Shown: positions 17,590 to 26,573, numbered from the stretch's first letter. The stretch: 32,105 nt of DNA from Synergistaceae bacterium (GCA_031269915.1 JAISYN010000217.1:1-32105); one strand, 5' to 3'. Program-made: numbers and translations. The notes: generated from the letters alone by a model not told the origin.

Positions 17590-18951
17590 TTGGCCGGTTC
17601 CGAATTGCTGGACAGGATACAACCGAATAATCTGGACGCGGAGCGCGCGGTGCTTGGAGCGGCCATAATGGACAAGGGCGCTCTCCTGTCCGCTGTTGAA
17701 ATGTTGGAGGCGGAGGACTTCTACGACCCGAAACATAACATGGTCTTCGAAGTGATAAAGGGGATGGCGCGCAAGGACAAGGCCGTCGACAATATCACGT
17801 TTGAGGATGAAATGACCCGCCAGGGACAGTGGGACAGGGTAGGAGGCCCGTCGTTTACGGCGGCGTTGTTCGACGCCGTAACGACCGTCGCCAACATCGA
17901 ACACTATTGCGGCATAGTGCGCGAGAAATCAATTCACCGCGCGCTTATAAGAGCGGGCGCCGAAATAACCCGCGCAGGGTACGCGGAGGAGGAGGAGTCG
18001 CCGCAAGCGCTCTCCTCCGCGGAGAAGAGGATATTCGATATCTCCCGCAGAGGAGCGAAATCTTCAATCAAGGAGATAGAAGAGGTCGTCACCAGCGTTT
18101 TCGAGCAGATACAGCGCAGCAGCCAGGATGGGGTTCCGTCGAATTCAGTGATGTCTGGGTTCGACGATCTGGATTCACTGACGGGCGGTTTTCAGCCAGG
18201 CAGCCTTAACGTAATCGCCGCGCGTCCGTCGGTGGGAAAGACGGCCCTGGCTTTGAACATAGCCTCTTACGCCGCTGTGTTCGAGGGTGTGCCTACATTG
18301 GTATTCAGCCTTGAAATGTCCGCCGAACAGGTGGCGTCCAGGATGCTCAGTTCAATCGCCCGAGTGAACATGAAAGAGCTGGAGAAAACGCGCAAGTTCG
18401 ATAACGTTCAGTGGACCGATCTCACTTCGGCCGCCTCCCGCCTCTGCAATGCGCCCATTTTTATCGACGACAGTTCGACCCTGTCCACGTTCGAGCTTCG
18501 TTCCCGCTGCCGCCGTTTCATGAGCAGGTTCATGAACAGAAAGTGCCTGGTGATCGTCGATTACCTTCAGATGATGTCTTCCGACGCGAAAAGGACGGAC
18601 AACAGGAATCAGGAAGTGGCGGACATATCAAGAATGCTCAAGGCGGTGGCGCGCGAATTCGAAATTCCAGTGATAGCCCTGTCTCAACTCAACCGCAAAG
18701 CGGAAGAACGCGAACCGGGGAAACGGTCCGTCAGGGCGTCTCTCGCAAACCTGAGGGACAGCGGAGCGATAGAACAAGACGCGGATATAGTGGCTTTCCT
18801 TGACAGGAGGTCGTATCAGGATATCGACTCATCGGACAACACCGCGGAACTTTCGATACAAAAACACAGAAACGGGCCGACCGGTAAGGTCGATTTGGTT
18901 TTTTACCGCGAATTTTCGAAGTTTGAGAGCGCGGCGAGATTCAAGATGTGA
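17590..18951 (+). CDS. dnaB: replicative DNA helicase DnaB, TTG start
   Basis: PNNLDAERAVLGAAIMD; IAARPSVGKTALALNIA Walker A; VIVDYLQMM; LSQLNRKAEER; no intein seen. Confidence 0.98.
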   Translation: MAGSELLDRIQPNNLDAERAVLGAAIMDKGALLSAVEMLEAEDFYDPKHNMVFEVIKGMARKDKAVDNITFEDEMTRQGQWDRVGGPSFTAALFDAVTTVANIEHYCGIVREKSIHRALIRAGAEITRAGYAEEEESPQALSSAEKRIFDISRRGAKSSIKEIEEVVTSVFEQIQRSSQDGVPSNSVMSGFDDLDSLTGGFQPGSLNVIAARPSVGKTALALNIASYAAVFEGVPTLVFSLEMSAEQVASRMLSSIARVNMKELEKTRKFDNVQWTDLTSAASRLCNAPIFIDDSSTLSTFELRSRCRRFMSRFMNRKCLVIVDYLQMMSSDAKRTDNRNQEVADISRMLKAVAREFEIPVIALSQLNRKAEEREPGKRSVRASLANLRDSGAIEQDADIVAFLDRRSYQDIDSSDNTAELSIQKHRNGPTGKVDLVFYREFSKFESAARFKM

Positions 18952-18999
18952 TTAATCCGTTTTTATGTTATATTTCTATGAAGCGACTGAATCAAAATT

Positions 19000-19020
19000 C
19001 CGCATACGTATGCGGTTTAT
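19000..19020 (+). promoter_or_regulatory. 16-bp perfect palindrome CCGCATACGTATGCGG + TTTAT; dnaB terminator or operator for the downstream gene
   Basis: 19000-19015 is self-complementary, followed by TTTATCTTTT, 28 nt before the parB/noc start. Confidence 0.6.
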
Positions 19021-19043
19021 CTTTTCATTGAGGAGGCGTTATC

Positions 19044-20168
19044 GTGGCAGACAAGATGTGGGATATTCTCAATTTTTTGAAAAATCCGTCCGCCGAGAAT
19101 CAAAAAGAAAAAAACACCTCTGACGCCGAGGAGAGAAAACGCCAGATAAACGCACGGCTTGAGGAAGCCATAGAAAATCCGGACGCTCTAGCCGCCCGTA
19201 TCGCTAAAAAAGAAGCGGAGAAACCGCATGTTGCGGAAAAACCGGTTTCTGAAGCGGATGATAACGTTCCGCCGGCACAACCCTCTGGAAATTTCGCGGG
19301 GCGAGTTACAAAAAAGACTGAGGCGCCGGATATAAACCAGGAGAAAGAGACCGAGGGGACTGCGGGACGCTTGTTCGAGATAGCTGTCTCGTCCATAAAG
19401 CCCAATCCTTTTCAACCCAGAAAAGAACTTGGGGAACATGAGATAGTGGAGCTGTCTGAATCTATAAAGGAATTCGGCGTCTTGCAGCCGATTTTGGTGA
19501 AAAGAGCGGACGACGGCTACGAACTGATAGCCGGGGAACGCCGCCTCAGAGCGGCCGAGAGGGCGGGGATCGCTCATATACCCGCTATCGTGGTGGAGAT
19601 CGAGCCTCTTAACCAGCAGATAATAGCGCTGGTGGAGAATATCCAGAGGAAAAACCTGTCGTCGATAGAAGAAGCGATGTCCCTTCAGGACATACTTGAC
19701 AAGACAGGATGGAAACAGACGGAATTATCGCGGAGGATGGGCCGTTCTCAGGCGTCCATAGCGAACAAACTCAGACTGCTGCGTCTCGATCCGGCGGTCC
19801 AGGAGATGGTTCTCCAGGGAAAACTTGGCGAACGGCAGGCGAGGGCGCTTTTGTCGCTGCCGGCGGAAGAACAGAAAGTTCTTGCGCAAAAAGCGGTAGA
19901 TGAGGATTTGAGTACAAGAACTATTGAGTCTCTCGCGGAGAATTGGAATAGCAAACCCCCAACGCCGCACCCCAAGGGAGGCAGAGCTTCCGGAGAGGGC
20001 CCGAAAGGGGAGTTGCTGGGCGACATCGCCGAGCTGGTAAACAGACATCGCGCGCGCGGGACAGCCGCACAGTGGAAGGTTAAGCAGATGAACCAGAGTT
20101 CCCTTGTCATCGAGATAACGGTGGATCTTATGAAGATGGACTCGAATGAGGATGAAAACGCCGAGTGA
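19044..20168 (+). CDS. ParB/Noc-family DNA-binding protein, probable Noc-type
   Basis: GTG start with upstream GAGGAGG. IKPNPFQPRKELGEHEIVELSESIKEFGVLQPILV; ELIAGERRLRAAERAG; ALVENIQRKNLSSIEEAMSLQ; HTH GRSQASIANKLRLLRLDPAVQEMVLQGKLGERQARALLSL. Confidence 0.9.
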   Translation: MADKMWDILNFLKNPSAENQKEKNTSDAEERKRQINARLEEAIENPDALAARIAKKEAEKPHVAEKPVSEADDNVPPAQPSGNFAGRVTKKTEAPDINQEKETEGTAGRLFEIAVSSIKPNPFQPRKELGEHEIVELSESIKEFGVLQPILVKRADDGYELIAGERRLRAAERAGIAHIPAIVVEIEPLNQQIIALVENIQRKNLSSIEEAMSLQDILDKTGWKQTELSRRMGRSQASIANKLRLLRLDPAVQEMVLQGKLGERQARALLSLPAEEQKVLAQKAVDEDLSTRTIESLAENWNSKPPTPHPKGGRASGEGPKGELLGDIAELVNRHRARGTAAQWKVKQMNQSSLVIEITVDLMKMDSNEDENAE

Positions 20169-20175
20169 GATTATT

Positions 20176-21942
20176 ATGAAAAAAACTCTGGTCCCTGTAT
20201 GGTTGTACTATGGGGCTTTTTTTATAACATTTACGGCGCCTAATTTAGTTTTTTCAGGCGAACGTTGGTTCGACACGCTCCACATAATGAAGTGGTTCGT
20301 CGCTATGGCGCCTATCGGGGTCATAAGCGTCGTTGCGGGCATTAACCTGTTTCGTTTCGGTTTTGAAAAAACGGGTTTTACGATAGACCCGTTCGCTTTC
20401 ATGTGGTTTTTTCTCGTCTTTCTCATTATATCTCAGCCTGTTTTCATACACCTGTCGTCGTCATCCACATTCGCGAAGGAATGGTTTTTTTTCGCGACTC
20501 TGTTCGCGGTCTATATACTCGCGTACAATTTGCGTCCCGGCGGGGGTTTTTTAAGGGCGCTGCTGTGGGGAAGCAGCATAAACGCCGCTGTCAACGTCGT
20601 CTTTGCGGAATTGATGATCCGAAATATAACGACGGGGATGCCGTTCATCATGAACGTCCCCGGGAATTACATCGGTAATACGGGCCAGCAGGAGATGATG
20701 GGACTGTGGGTTGCGATGGCTGTTCTGAACGGGCTGTTTTTGCACGTTCATTATATTTGTGAATGGAGAGCGAAAAAATCCTCGCGCTTTTTGCTGCCGG
20801 CAAATATTGTCGTGTTTCTGGTAAACACGGTGGGGTTGTGGCGTACGACGTCCAGGGGCGCGATTCTGGGGCTGGTCCTGTCATGCGCTGTCATGTTCGT
20901 CTGTTTTTTAAGGAGCCGCAATGTAAAAGCTACTGCCCATCTTTTGTACATGTTTCTGATAGCCGTTCTGTTTCTGGGAGTTATTCTCGCCATTAATCCC
21001 TTTGATTCGACAAACAGAGGCGGTACTCTGGTTCAGAAGATGCTGGACATGGTAAAAAACCCCGGAACTTTCGGAGACAGGATCGCCATCTGGCGAGTGA
21101 GCAACGAGATATTCCTGAAAAACCCGATTGCCGGGGTTGGGCTTGGTCACTATAAATGGCATTTTCTCGAAGGACAGAGGGATATGTTCGAAAAATATCC
21201 TGCCCTCGCGGGCAATCCGAATTATAAATGGCAGTTTACTTACTGGGCTCACAGCGAGTATTTGCAATGGCTTTGCGAGACCGGAATAATAGGCGCCGTG
21301 ATTCTCGGCCTGATGGCTCTATGGTGGTTGCATAGGTTCCTCTATGAGATCGTCATAAAAAGGAAAGAAGCGCCCCCCGAGGCTGTATGGGGTTGCGCCA
21401 TGATTTTTATGCTGTTCTTCGACGCTCTTTTCAGCAGGCCGTTTCACAGAATTGAAAATGCCGTGTGGATGTCGCTCGCTTTTGCGCTCGCTAACAGGTC
21501 GATATTGCCGGATGTGGGAAAATGGATGGCGCAGGAAAATAAGATGGTTTACAGGGCTTTTGGCGCTTTATTTTCCTTTGTGGCCATTTGCGGGCTGATA
21601 TTTTTGGGCGGGGGGATGAGAGGAGATAAACTGATGCTCGGCGCGCTGATTACGACCCCGCCCGAGGCGAAACTAGAACTTCTGGATCGCGCCGAATGGT
21701 ATCTCATGTCAAGGGAAGAGGCAAGAGAAATGAAAGCCGAATTGGATATCATAAAAGGTTTGCAGATGAAAAATCCGGATTCATACCTGAGCGGAGTGGC
21801 TCAATTTTATGAGGTTTTCAAAGCGAGGCCAAATTCCGAGCGGCTTTATAAATTGTTCGACTACGCGATGAGTCTGGACAGCGCCGAGCTTGTGGAAGAA
21901 TTGGCCCCGTATATGCCCCAGGAAAGCGTGCGTCTGAGGTAA
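20176..21942 (+). CDS. Wzy_C-family membrane protein (O-antigen ligase / O-oligosaccharyltransferase-like)
   Basis: Multiple TM helices, large loop with YWAHSEYLQWLCETGIIGA and KNPIAGVGLGHYKWHF, C-terminal soluble domain. Start taken as ATG 20176 (MKKTLVPVW); the ORF track starts at 20146. Confidence 0.82.
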   Translation: MKKTLVPVWLYYGAFFITFTAPNLVFSGERWFDTLHIMKWFVAMAPIGVISVVAGINLFRFGFEKTGFTIDPFAFMWFFLVFLIISQPVFIHLSSSSTFAKEWFFFATLFAVYILAYNLRPGGGFLRALLWGSSINAAVNVVFAELMIRNITTGMPFIMNVPGNYIGNTGQQEMMGLWVAMAVLNGLFLHVHYICEWRAKKSSRFLLPANIVVFLVNTVGLWRTTSRGAILGLVLSCAVMFVCFLRSRNVKATAHLLYMFLIAVLFLGVILAINPFDSTNRGGTLVQKMLDMVKNPGTFGDRIAIWRVSNEIFLKNPIAGVGLGHYKWHFLEGQRDMFEKYPALAGNPNYKWQFTYWAHSEYLQWLCETGIIGAVILGLMALWWLHRFLYEIVIKRKEAPPEAVWGCAMIFMLFFDALFSRPFHRIENAVWMSLAFALANRSILPDVGKWMAQENKMVYRAFGALFSFVAICGLIFLGGGMRGDKLMLGALITTPPEAKLELLDRAEWYLMSREEAREMKAELDIIKGLQMKNPDSYLSGVAQFYEVFKARPNSERLYKLFDYAMSLDSAELVEELAPYMPQESVRLR

Positions 21943-21947
21943 GCCCT

Positions 21948-22547
21948 GTGCGGCGCGCTGGGTTCACTCTGGCGGAAATCATGATAGCCGCGGCCATCGC
22001 GGCGATAATAACGATGGCGGGAATAGCTCCGCTCATGTATGTATCGAGAATGATCTCGTCCGCTCGTGAGGACTTTTCTATAAATAACAAAGAACGTTCC
22101 GCGGTGAACAGAATATTGACGGATGTGCGAGAGGCGTCGAATATCCACTCCGATGTTCCGGTGCGAATAGCGGAAGCGGACGACGCAGCGAGGGGCGAAA
22201 ATGATTTTCTCGTCGTGTGGACGGCCGCGGGCGCCCATACCGTACGTCCGCTCGGCAGCGTGGTATGGGGTGTGCCCGCAGACTCCGTCATAAGGAGCGA
22301 TTATGCGCGGGGGCTGTACAGATGGACGATCTCCGGCGACATTCAGCCAAATTCGGTGAATCTCTCCGAACTTGACCCTGATGACGCGAGCCTCGTGCTG
22401 CCGGGCGTCAAATCCGCGGTTTTCGCCGCTTTGAACGGCGTCTCTTGGGAGAGAAATTTTAGCGGAGCGAGGCCGAAAGCTCTGAGTGTCACGCTCATGT
22501 ACGATTCGTGGGACGTGTCGTATGAGGAATTGCTGCCGGGCTTTTAG
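21948..22547 (+). CDS. gspJ: type II secretion pseudopilin, GspJ-like, GTG start
   Basis: Prepilin motif MRRAG|FTLAEIMIAAAIAAIITMAGIAPL with Glu5; size and position adjacent to gspK. Confidence 0.7.
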   Translation: MRRAGFTLAEIMIAAAIAAIITMAGIAPLMYVSRMISSAREDFSINNKERSAVNRILTDVREASNIHSDVPVRIAEADDAARGENDFLVVWTAAGAHTVRPLGSVVWGVPADSVIRSDYARGLYRWTISGDIQPNSVNLSELDPDDASLVLPGVKSAVFAALNGVSWERNFSGARPKALSVTLMYDSWDVSYEELLPGF

Positions 22548-23436
22548 GAGGGGATTCATACTCGTGACGGTGCTCCTCATATCCGCGCTCTTTTTGAGCG
22601 CCGCCGTATCGTACGCGTGGTTCGCGAGACAGGAGATGCGGCGGGCGTCGGCCGAGGAGTTCGCGTCGGTGTCGAGGGGGCTCGCTGTCATAGCCTGCCG
22701 CGAGGTTTCTGGATGGATAGCGTCCGACGGCGGGGATAGCGACTCCAGGCACGAACGGCTTTACTCCGGGGAACCGCTGGGGATGGATTACGGTGAATTT
22801 CTCGTCTCCGTGACGATAACGCCCCTGGACGACAAGATCCCGATAAATGGATTGTTTCTTCCGGACGGCGTCACTATGAAAAACGAATACGCGTATCCGT
22901 GGAACCAGATTTTGGGGGCGCTCGGCGTTAAAAACGCGTCGGTGATACTTGATTTTATGGACGCCGATCACGACGCGCGCTCCGGAAGCAGAGAGGACGA
23001 GATATTTGCCAACAGACCGGTGAGCGACCTGAGCGAGTTGCTGTGGCTGCCGGAGATGACTCGGGGGACGCTCTATTCGGGTGTCAGTTCCGACGTGGCT
23101 ATGGACGGATTTTTCACCGTCTATGGGGGTTCCGGAATCAATATCAATATGGCTCCGGCGCCTGTAATAGCCGCGCTCGATCCCGGAATCGGCTCGGATG
23201 TCGCGGAGGCTGTCGCGGTATTCAGGCTGAATAACGAGATAAAAAACGCGGAAGACCTCGGAAGCGTGGCCGGATTTTCAAGCACCGCTATAACGCGGTT
23301 AAAAAACGTGTTAAACTATAAAAGTGATTTTTTTTTGGTTCGTCTAACAATAGAACATAGGACGGTCGCGCGGAATTTCGAGGCGATTGTGAAGCGCGGG
23401 GGAAACGGTTGTGAAATCATCAACTGGAGGGAATAG
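22522..23436 (+). CDS. gspK: type II secretion minor pseudopilin GspK-like
   Basis: RRG|FILVTVLLISALFLSAAVSYAWFARQEMRRA, no Glu at +5 as in GspK; INGLFLPDG, GININMAPAPVIAAL, NAEDLGSVAGFSSTAITRLKNVLN. Start at ATG 22522 preferred over GTG 22486. Confidence 0.85.
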   Translation: MRNCCRAFRRGFILVTVLLISALFLSAAVSYAWFARQEMRRASAEEFASVSRGLAVIACREVSGWIASDGGDSDSRHERLYSGEPLGMDYGEFLVSVTITPLDDKIPINGLFLPDGVTMKNEYAYPWNQILGALGVKNASVILDFMDADHDARSGSREDEIFANRPVSDLSELLWLPEMTRGTLYSGVSSDVAMDGFFTVYGGSGININMAPAPVIAALDPGIGSDVAEAVAVFRLNNEIKNAEDLGSVAGFSSTAITRLKNVLNYKSDFFLVRLTIEHRTVARNFEAIVKRGGNGCEIINWRE

Positions 23437-23445
23437 TCACTGACG

Positions 23446-24600
23446 ATGAAGGAGAAAACCGGATCGTACAGGTTTATGGTTTCGGGATCGGTAACGGGGA
23501 AACTGTCGGGGCATGACGTAGTCATGTTATATCCTTTCAGCAATCTGGCGGCTCACGAATTTACCCTTCCATTTTACGGTATTTCCAAGGCGAGAGACGC
23601 GCTCAAGATCCGATTCAGGCCGCTTCTTGGCGAAGGCGCCGAGGATGTGGTTTTCATTCCGTTTTTCACTCAGATCGGGAAAAAATCGTCGTCTGGCACG
23701 CTGTTCCTGCTTCACGAAAGCGATGCGGCGGCGGCCGAAAAAGAGATTGCCGAGGTATCGGGACAGTGCCTCATCTGGCCGACGCCTCTGGTCTTCGCGG
23801 GCGAAGCGGGCCCCGACGGGTTGATAGTATGGTCTGGCGGCGGGCGCGTCACGAGCGTATGGTTAAAAAATTGGACGCCGGTTCTTTATCGTACGGTTTC
23901 ACTGGAGGGAACCACGCCGGAAGCTGAGGAAACGGCTGCTCTGGAATTCATAAAACATGCCGGGGGAACCGTTTCGAAAACCCTGTTGGTCGATTCCAAC
24001 GATGTGAGTTTCAGCGACATTCAGGAATGCGGGATGCGTACCGTGGCGAGCTGTCCCGCATACGGGCGGTTGGACCTCTCCGGCAGGGGAACGAACATGC
24101 AGGAGGAGAAAGAGAGAATGTACGGCGTCATAGCGAAATCGGCGCGCGCGGTTATCGTTTTTGGCGTGACGGTTCTGATAGCCCTCTGCGGGATATACGC
24201 CGGGCAGTCGGCGGTTCTCTCCGAGTATGGCGACAATCCGTCTGCCGTATACGAAGCGGCGTTTGGAGAACGTTCCATGCAGCCGGTCGCATCCGCTCTT
24301 TCCAAATTGCGCGCGGCGGAGAACGGGGGAGCCTCCGACACTCTCTCCCCGCTTTTGACGGATATATCGTCTCTGTACGGGAAATCAGGCGCCAGTGGGG
24401 ATATAACCATAGAAACATTGAGGTATGGTTCCGACGGCGCCGACATCATGGGTACGGCTGTAAACAATGAAGCCATACAGAAGTTTCGAGACGCCCTGGA
24501 GGAAATAGGGTATACCCCGAGGACCGACAGTATTCAGGCGATACCTGGCGGAAACATGCGTTTCAACATGAATATATTGAAAAAAGACGTAAAAATATGA
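23446..24600 (+). CDS. gspL: type II secretion inner-membrane protein GspL-like
   Basis: Cytoplasmic N-domain (LYPFSNLAAHEFTLPF...), single TM ARAVIVFGVTVLIALCGIYAG about 225 aa in, periplasmic ferredoxin-like tail; position between K and M. Confidence 0.75.
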   Translation: MKEKTGSYRFMVSGSVTGKLSGHDVVMLYPFSNLAAHEFTLPFYGISKARDALKIRFRPLLGEGAEDVVFIPFFTQIGKKSSSGTLFLLHESDAAAAEKEIAEVSGQCLIWPTPLVFAGEAGPDGLIVWSGGGRVTSVWLKNWTPVLYRTVSLEGTTPEAEETAALEFIKHAGGTVSKTLLVDSNDVSFSDIQECGMRTVASCPAYGRLDLSGRGTNMQEEKERMYGVIAKSARAVIVFGVTVLIALCGIYAGQSAVLSEYGDNPSAVYEAAFGERSMQPVASALSKLRAAENGGASDTLSPLLTDISSLYGKSGASGDITIETLRYGSDGADIMGTAVNNEAIQKFRDALEEIGYTPRTDSIQAIPGGNMRFNMNILKKDVKI

Positions 24601-25064
24601 CTATCAGGGAAATTTTTCTGGACAGAGGATTTCGGCGTCCGTTTATAATCTGTCTCCTGGCGGCGGCGGTGTGGATCGTATGTTTTGCGCTTGTCTGGAA
24701 AACAGTGTCTTTGGGGGAGAAACTTCGGGCTGATATAGTTTCTTCCGGCAGAGTAATGGATTACGCGGCGCGGTTCAAGGCCCTTCCTCGAACCGGCGGT
24801 CCGGCGGCGGTGGCAGGGGATCCTCTGGGCGTCCTGTCTCAGTTAGTCGACGCTCTCGGGCTGAGAGACAGGCTGCGGCAGCTTCAGTCGAACGCGTCCG
24901 GAGCCCTCATTCAGATAGATCGCCTCTACGGCGGTGAACTGCGTGATCTCATAGACGCGGCGGAAAAGAGGGGACTTGTCGTCAGAACGGCTGAAATAAG
25001 AGCGCTTCCAAGTGAAGGCGGGCGCGTTTTGAGCGTGACTATCATGGTCGAGCCATCCAGATGA
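24597..25064 (+). CDS. gspM: type II secretion GspM-like protein
   Basis: Single N-terminal TM then coiled-coil/periplasmic domain; ATGA overlap with gspL; syntenic position. Confidence 0.65.
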   Translation: MTIREIFLDRGFRRPFIICLLAAAVWIVCFALVWKTVSLGEKLRADIVSSGRVMDYAARFKALPRTGGPAAVAGDPLGVLSQLVDALGLRDRLRQLQSNASGALIQIDRLYGGELRDLIDAAEKRGLVVRTAEIRALPSEGGRVLSVTIMVEPSR

Positions 25065-25672
25065 GGTTTTTGAAGTATTTTTTATACGCGATGTTTTCCG
25101 TCTCGGTGTTTTCGGCCGGTTTGTGTATATTCGCTCCATGGGACGAGGGAGTGAATCTGGCGTTCCACGCCGTCAGGCTGGAAGCGGCTCGCAGAGGATA
25201 TTACGTCACGTATGACGGCGTGGAACGGGACGGGTTTTTCCCGCCTTCATACCGATTCGGCGAACTGGACGTCGAAGGGCCGATGGCGAAAGCGACGTTC
25301 TCCGATGTTGTCGTGAAGCTGGAACCAGCGGCGAGCGCGCTCTCCCGAAGCGCTTCGTTCCATGCCGCGTTCGGGGGATCGGCGGTGAGATATATCCCGA
25401 ACGGCGGTTTTGCCCTGGAGAGGGGGCAAATGGATATCTCGGCCGGAAAAGGAATTATTGCCGTTTCGGACGCTGATATCAAGGGCGATGTAAATATAAC
25501 CGGCGATATGGTTTTGAACGCCGAGGAGGGGAGTATCACGGAAAGTACCATGTATATCGGCGTTCCGCCTGAAATGGGCGCGATCCTGGGTTCCCCGGCG
25601 ATGAACCGTTTCGTCGAATCGGTATCTCCTGGAAAGTGGAGGATAAGGGAAAATGCGGGCGGAATCAGGTAG
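25061..25672 (+). CDS. gspN: type II secretion GspN-like protein
   Basis: N-terminal TM, VNLAFHAVRLEAARRGYYVTYDGVERDGFFPPSYRFGELDVEGP followed by beta-repeat; ATGA overlap with gspM. Confidence 0.7.
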   Translation: MRFLKYFLYAMFSVSVFSAGLCIFAPWDEGVNLAFHAVRLEAARRGYYVTYDGVERDGFFPPSYRFGELDVEGPMAKATFSDVVVKLEPAASALSRSASFHAAFGGSAVRYIPNGGFALERGQMDISAGKGIIAVSDADIKGDVNITGDMVLNAEEGSITESTMYIGVPPEMGAILGSPAMNRFVESVSPGKWRIRENAGGIR

Positions 25673-26573
25673 GAAAAAATTGGCCTCGCTCGCGGCGAGA
25701 TTGTCGTTATTGGCGGCGGCGGCGCTTTGCGCCTCGTTTTTAACGTGCTTCGCGGCGAGGGCGTTTGTCTTCGGACGGACGATGAAGCTGCAAATGGAGG
25801 CGGCTGATATCGTATCCGAGAGGCAGCCGGGAGTTTTCCACGCGCGGAGCCGGAACGACGCCACCCTGAAGATGAATTTCGCCGCGTTCGGAGTCCCGGA
25901 TTCGAATCCGGCTGCGCAAAACCCCGTGGCCGTGCCCGCTCCGTCCGCGAATATAAGGGACTTCAGGCTTATCGGCACGCTGCCGTCGGTGGGCGCGTGG
26001 ATTGAATTCAAAAACGGGATATTCCTCATGCTCAAGGGGCACGAGCGCGAGGGCTACACACTGGAGGAAATTACCCCGGAATACGCTGTCTTTACGCGCG
26101 GCGCCGGAAAATTTACTATGTATCTAACATATTGGTCGCCGTCCGGCAGTCGCGTCGCGAATGTTCCGCCGCCGCGGCGAACGCGCAGGGAGCCGGTATC
26201 CGCTCCTCAACCCAAGCCGCCCGCGGCGGCGGCCGAAGATTCCGGCGTGATCGCGGCCGAGGCGAACGGCGAGGACGGGACCATTTCGAGGGAATTATTG
26301 AACGAACTGTTGGTAAACCCGTTGTCGGAAGTGGGAAAGATGCGGCTTGTGCCGACAGACAACGGAATGATGATAGAGGGAATGAGATCAGACAGCCTCT
26401 TTTTGAAGCTCGGCATGAAGCCGAACGATGTGATAACCAACGTCAACGGCATCGGTATAAACGATGTCGGCAATGTGTCCAACGTTATCAGCTCCATGCT
26501 GTCCGGAACGAGGCTTGATTTCCAGATTGAACGGGAAGGAGAGCCTGTGACGCTGGGTTATGCGGTCAAATAG
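25653..26573 (+). CDS. gspC: type II secretion GspC-like protein with C-terminal PDZ
   Basis: N-terminal TM; HR-like domain FRLIGTLPSVGAWIEFKNGIFLMLKGHEREGYTLEEITPEYAVF; PDZ GMMIEGMRSDSLFLKLGMKPNDVITNVNGIGINDVGNVSNVI. Confidence 0.82.
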   Translation: MRAESGRKKLASLAARLSLLAAAALCASFLTCFAARAFVFGRTMKLQMEAADIVSERQPGVFHARSRNDATLKMNFAAFGVPDSNPAAQNPVAVPAPSANIRDFRLIGTLPSVGAWIEFKNGIFLMLKGHEREGYTLEEITPEYAVFTRGAGKFTMYLTYWSPSGSRVANVPPPRRTRREPVSAPQPKPPAAAAEDSGVIAAEANGEDGTISRELLNELLVNPLSEVGKMRLVPTDNGMMIEGMRSDSLFLKLGMKPNDVITNVNGIGINDVGNVSNVISSMLSGTRLDFQIEREGEPVTLGYAVK

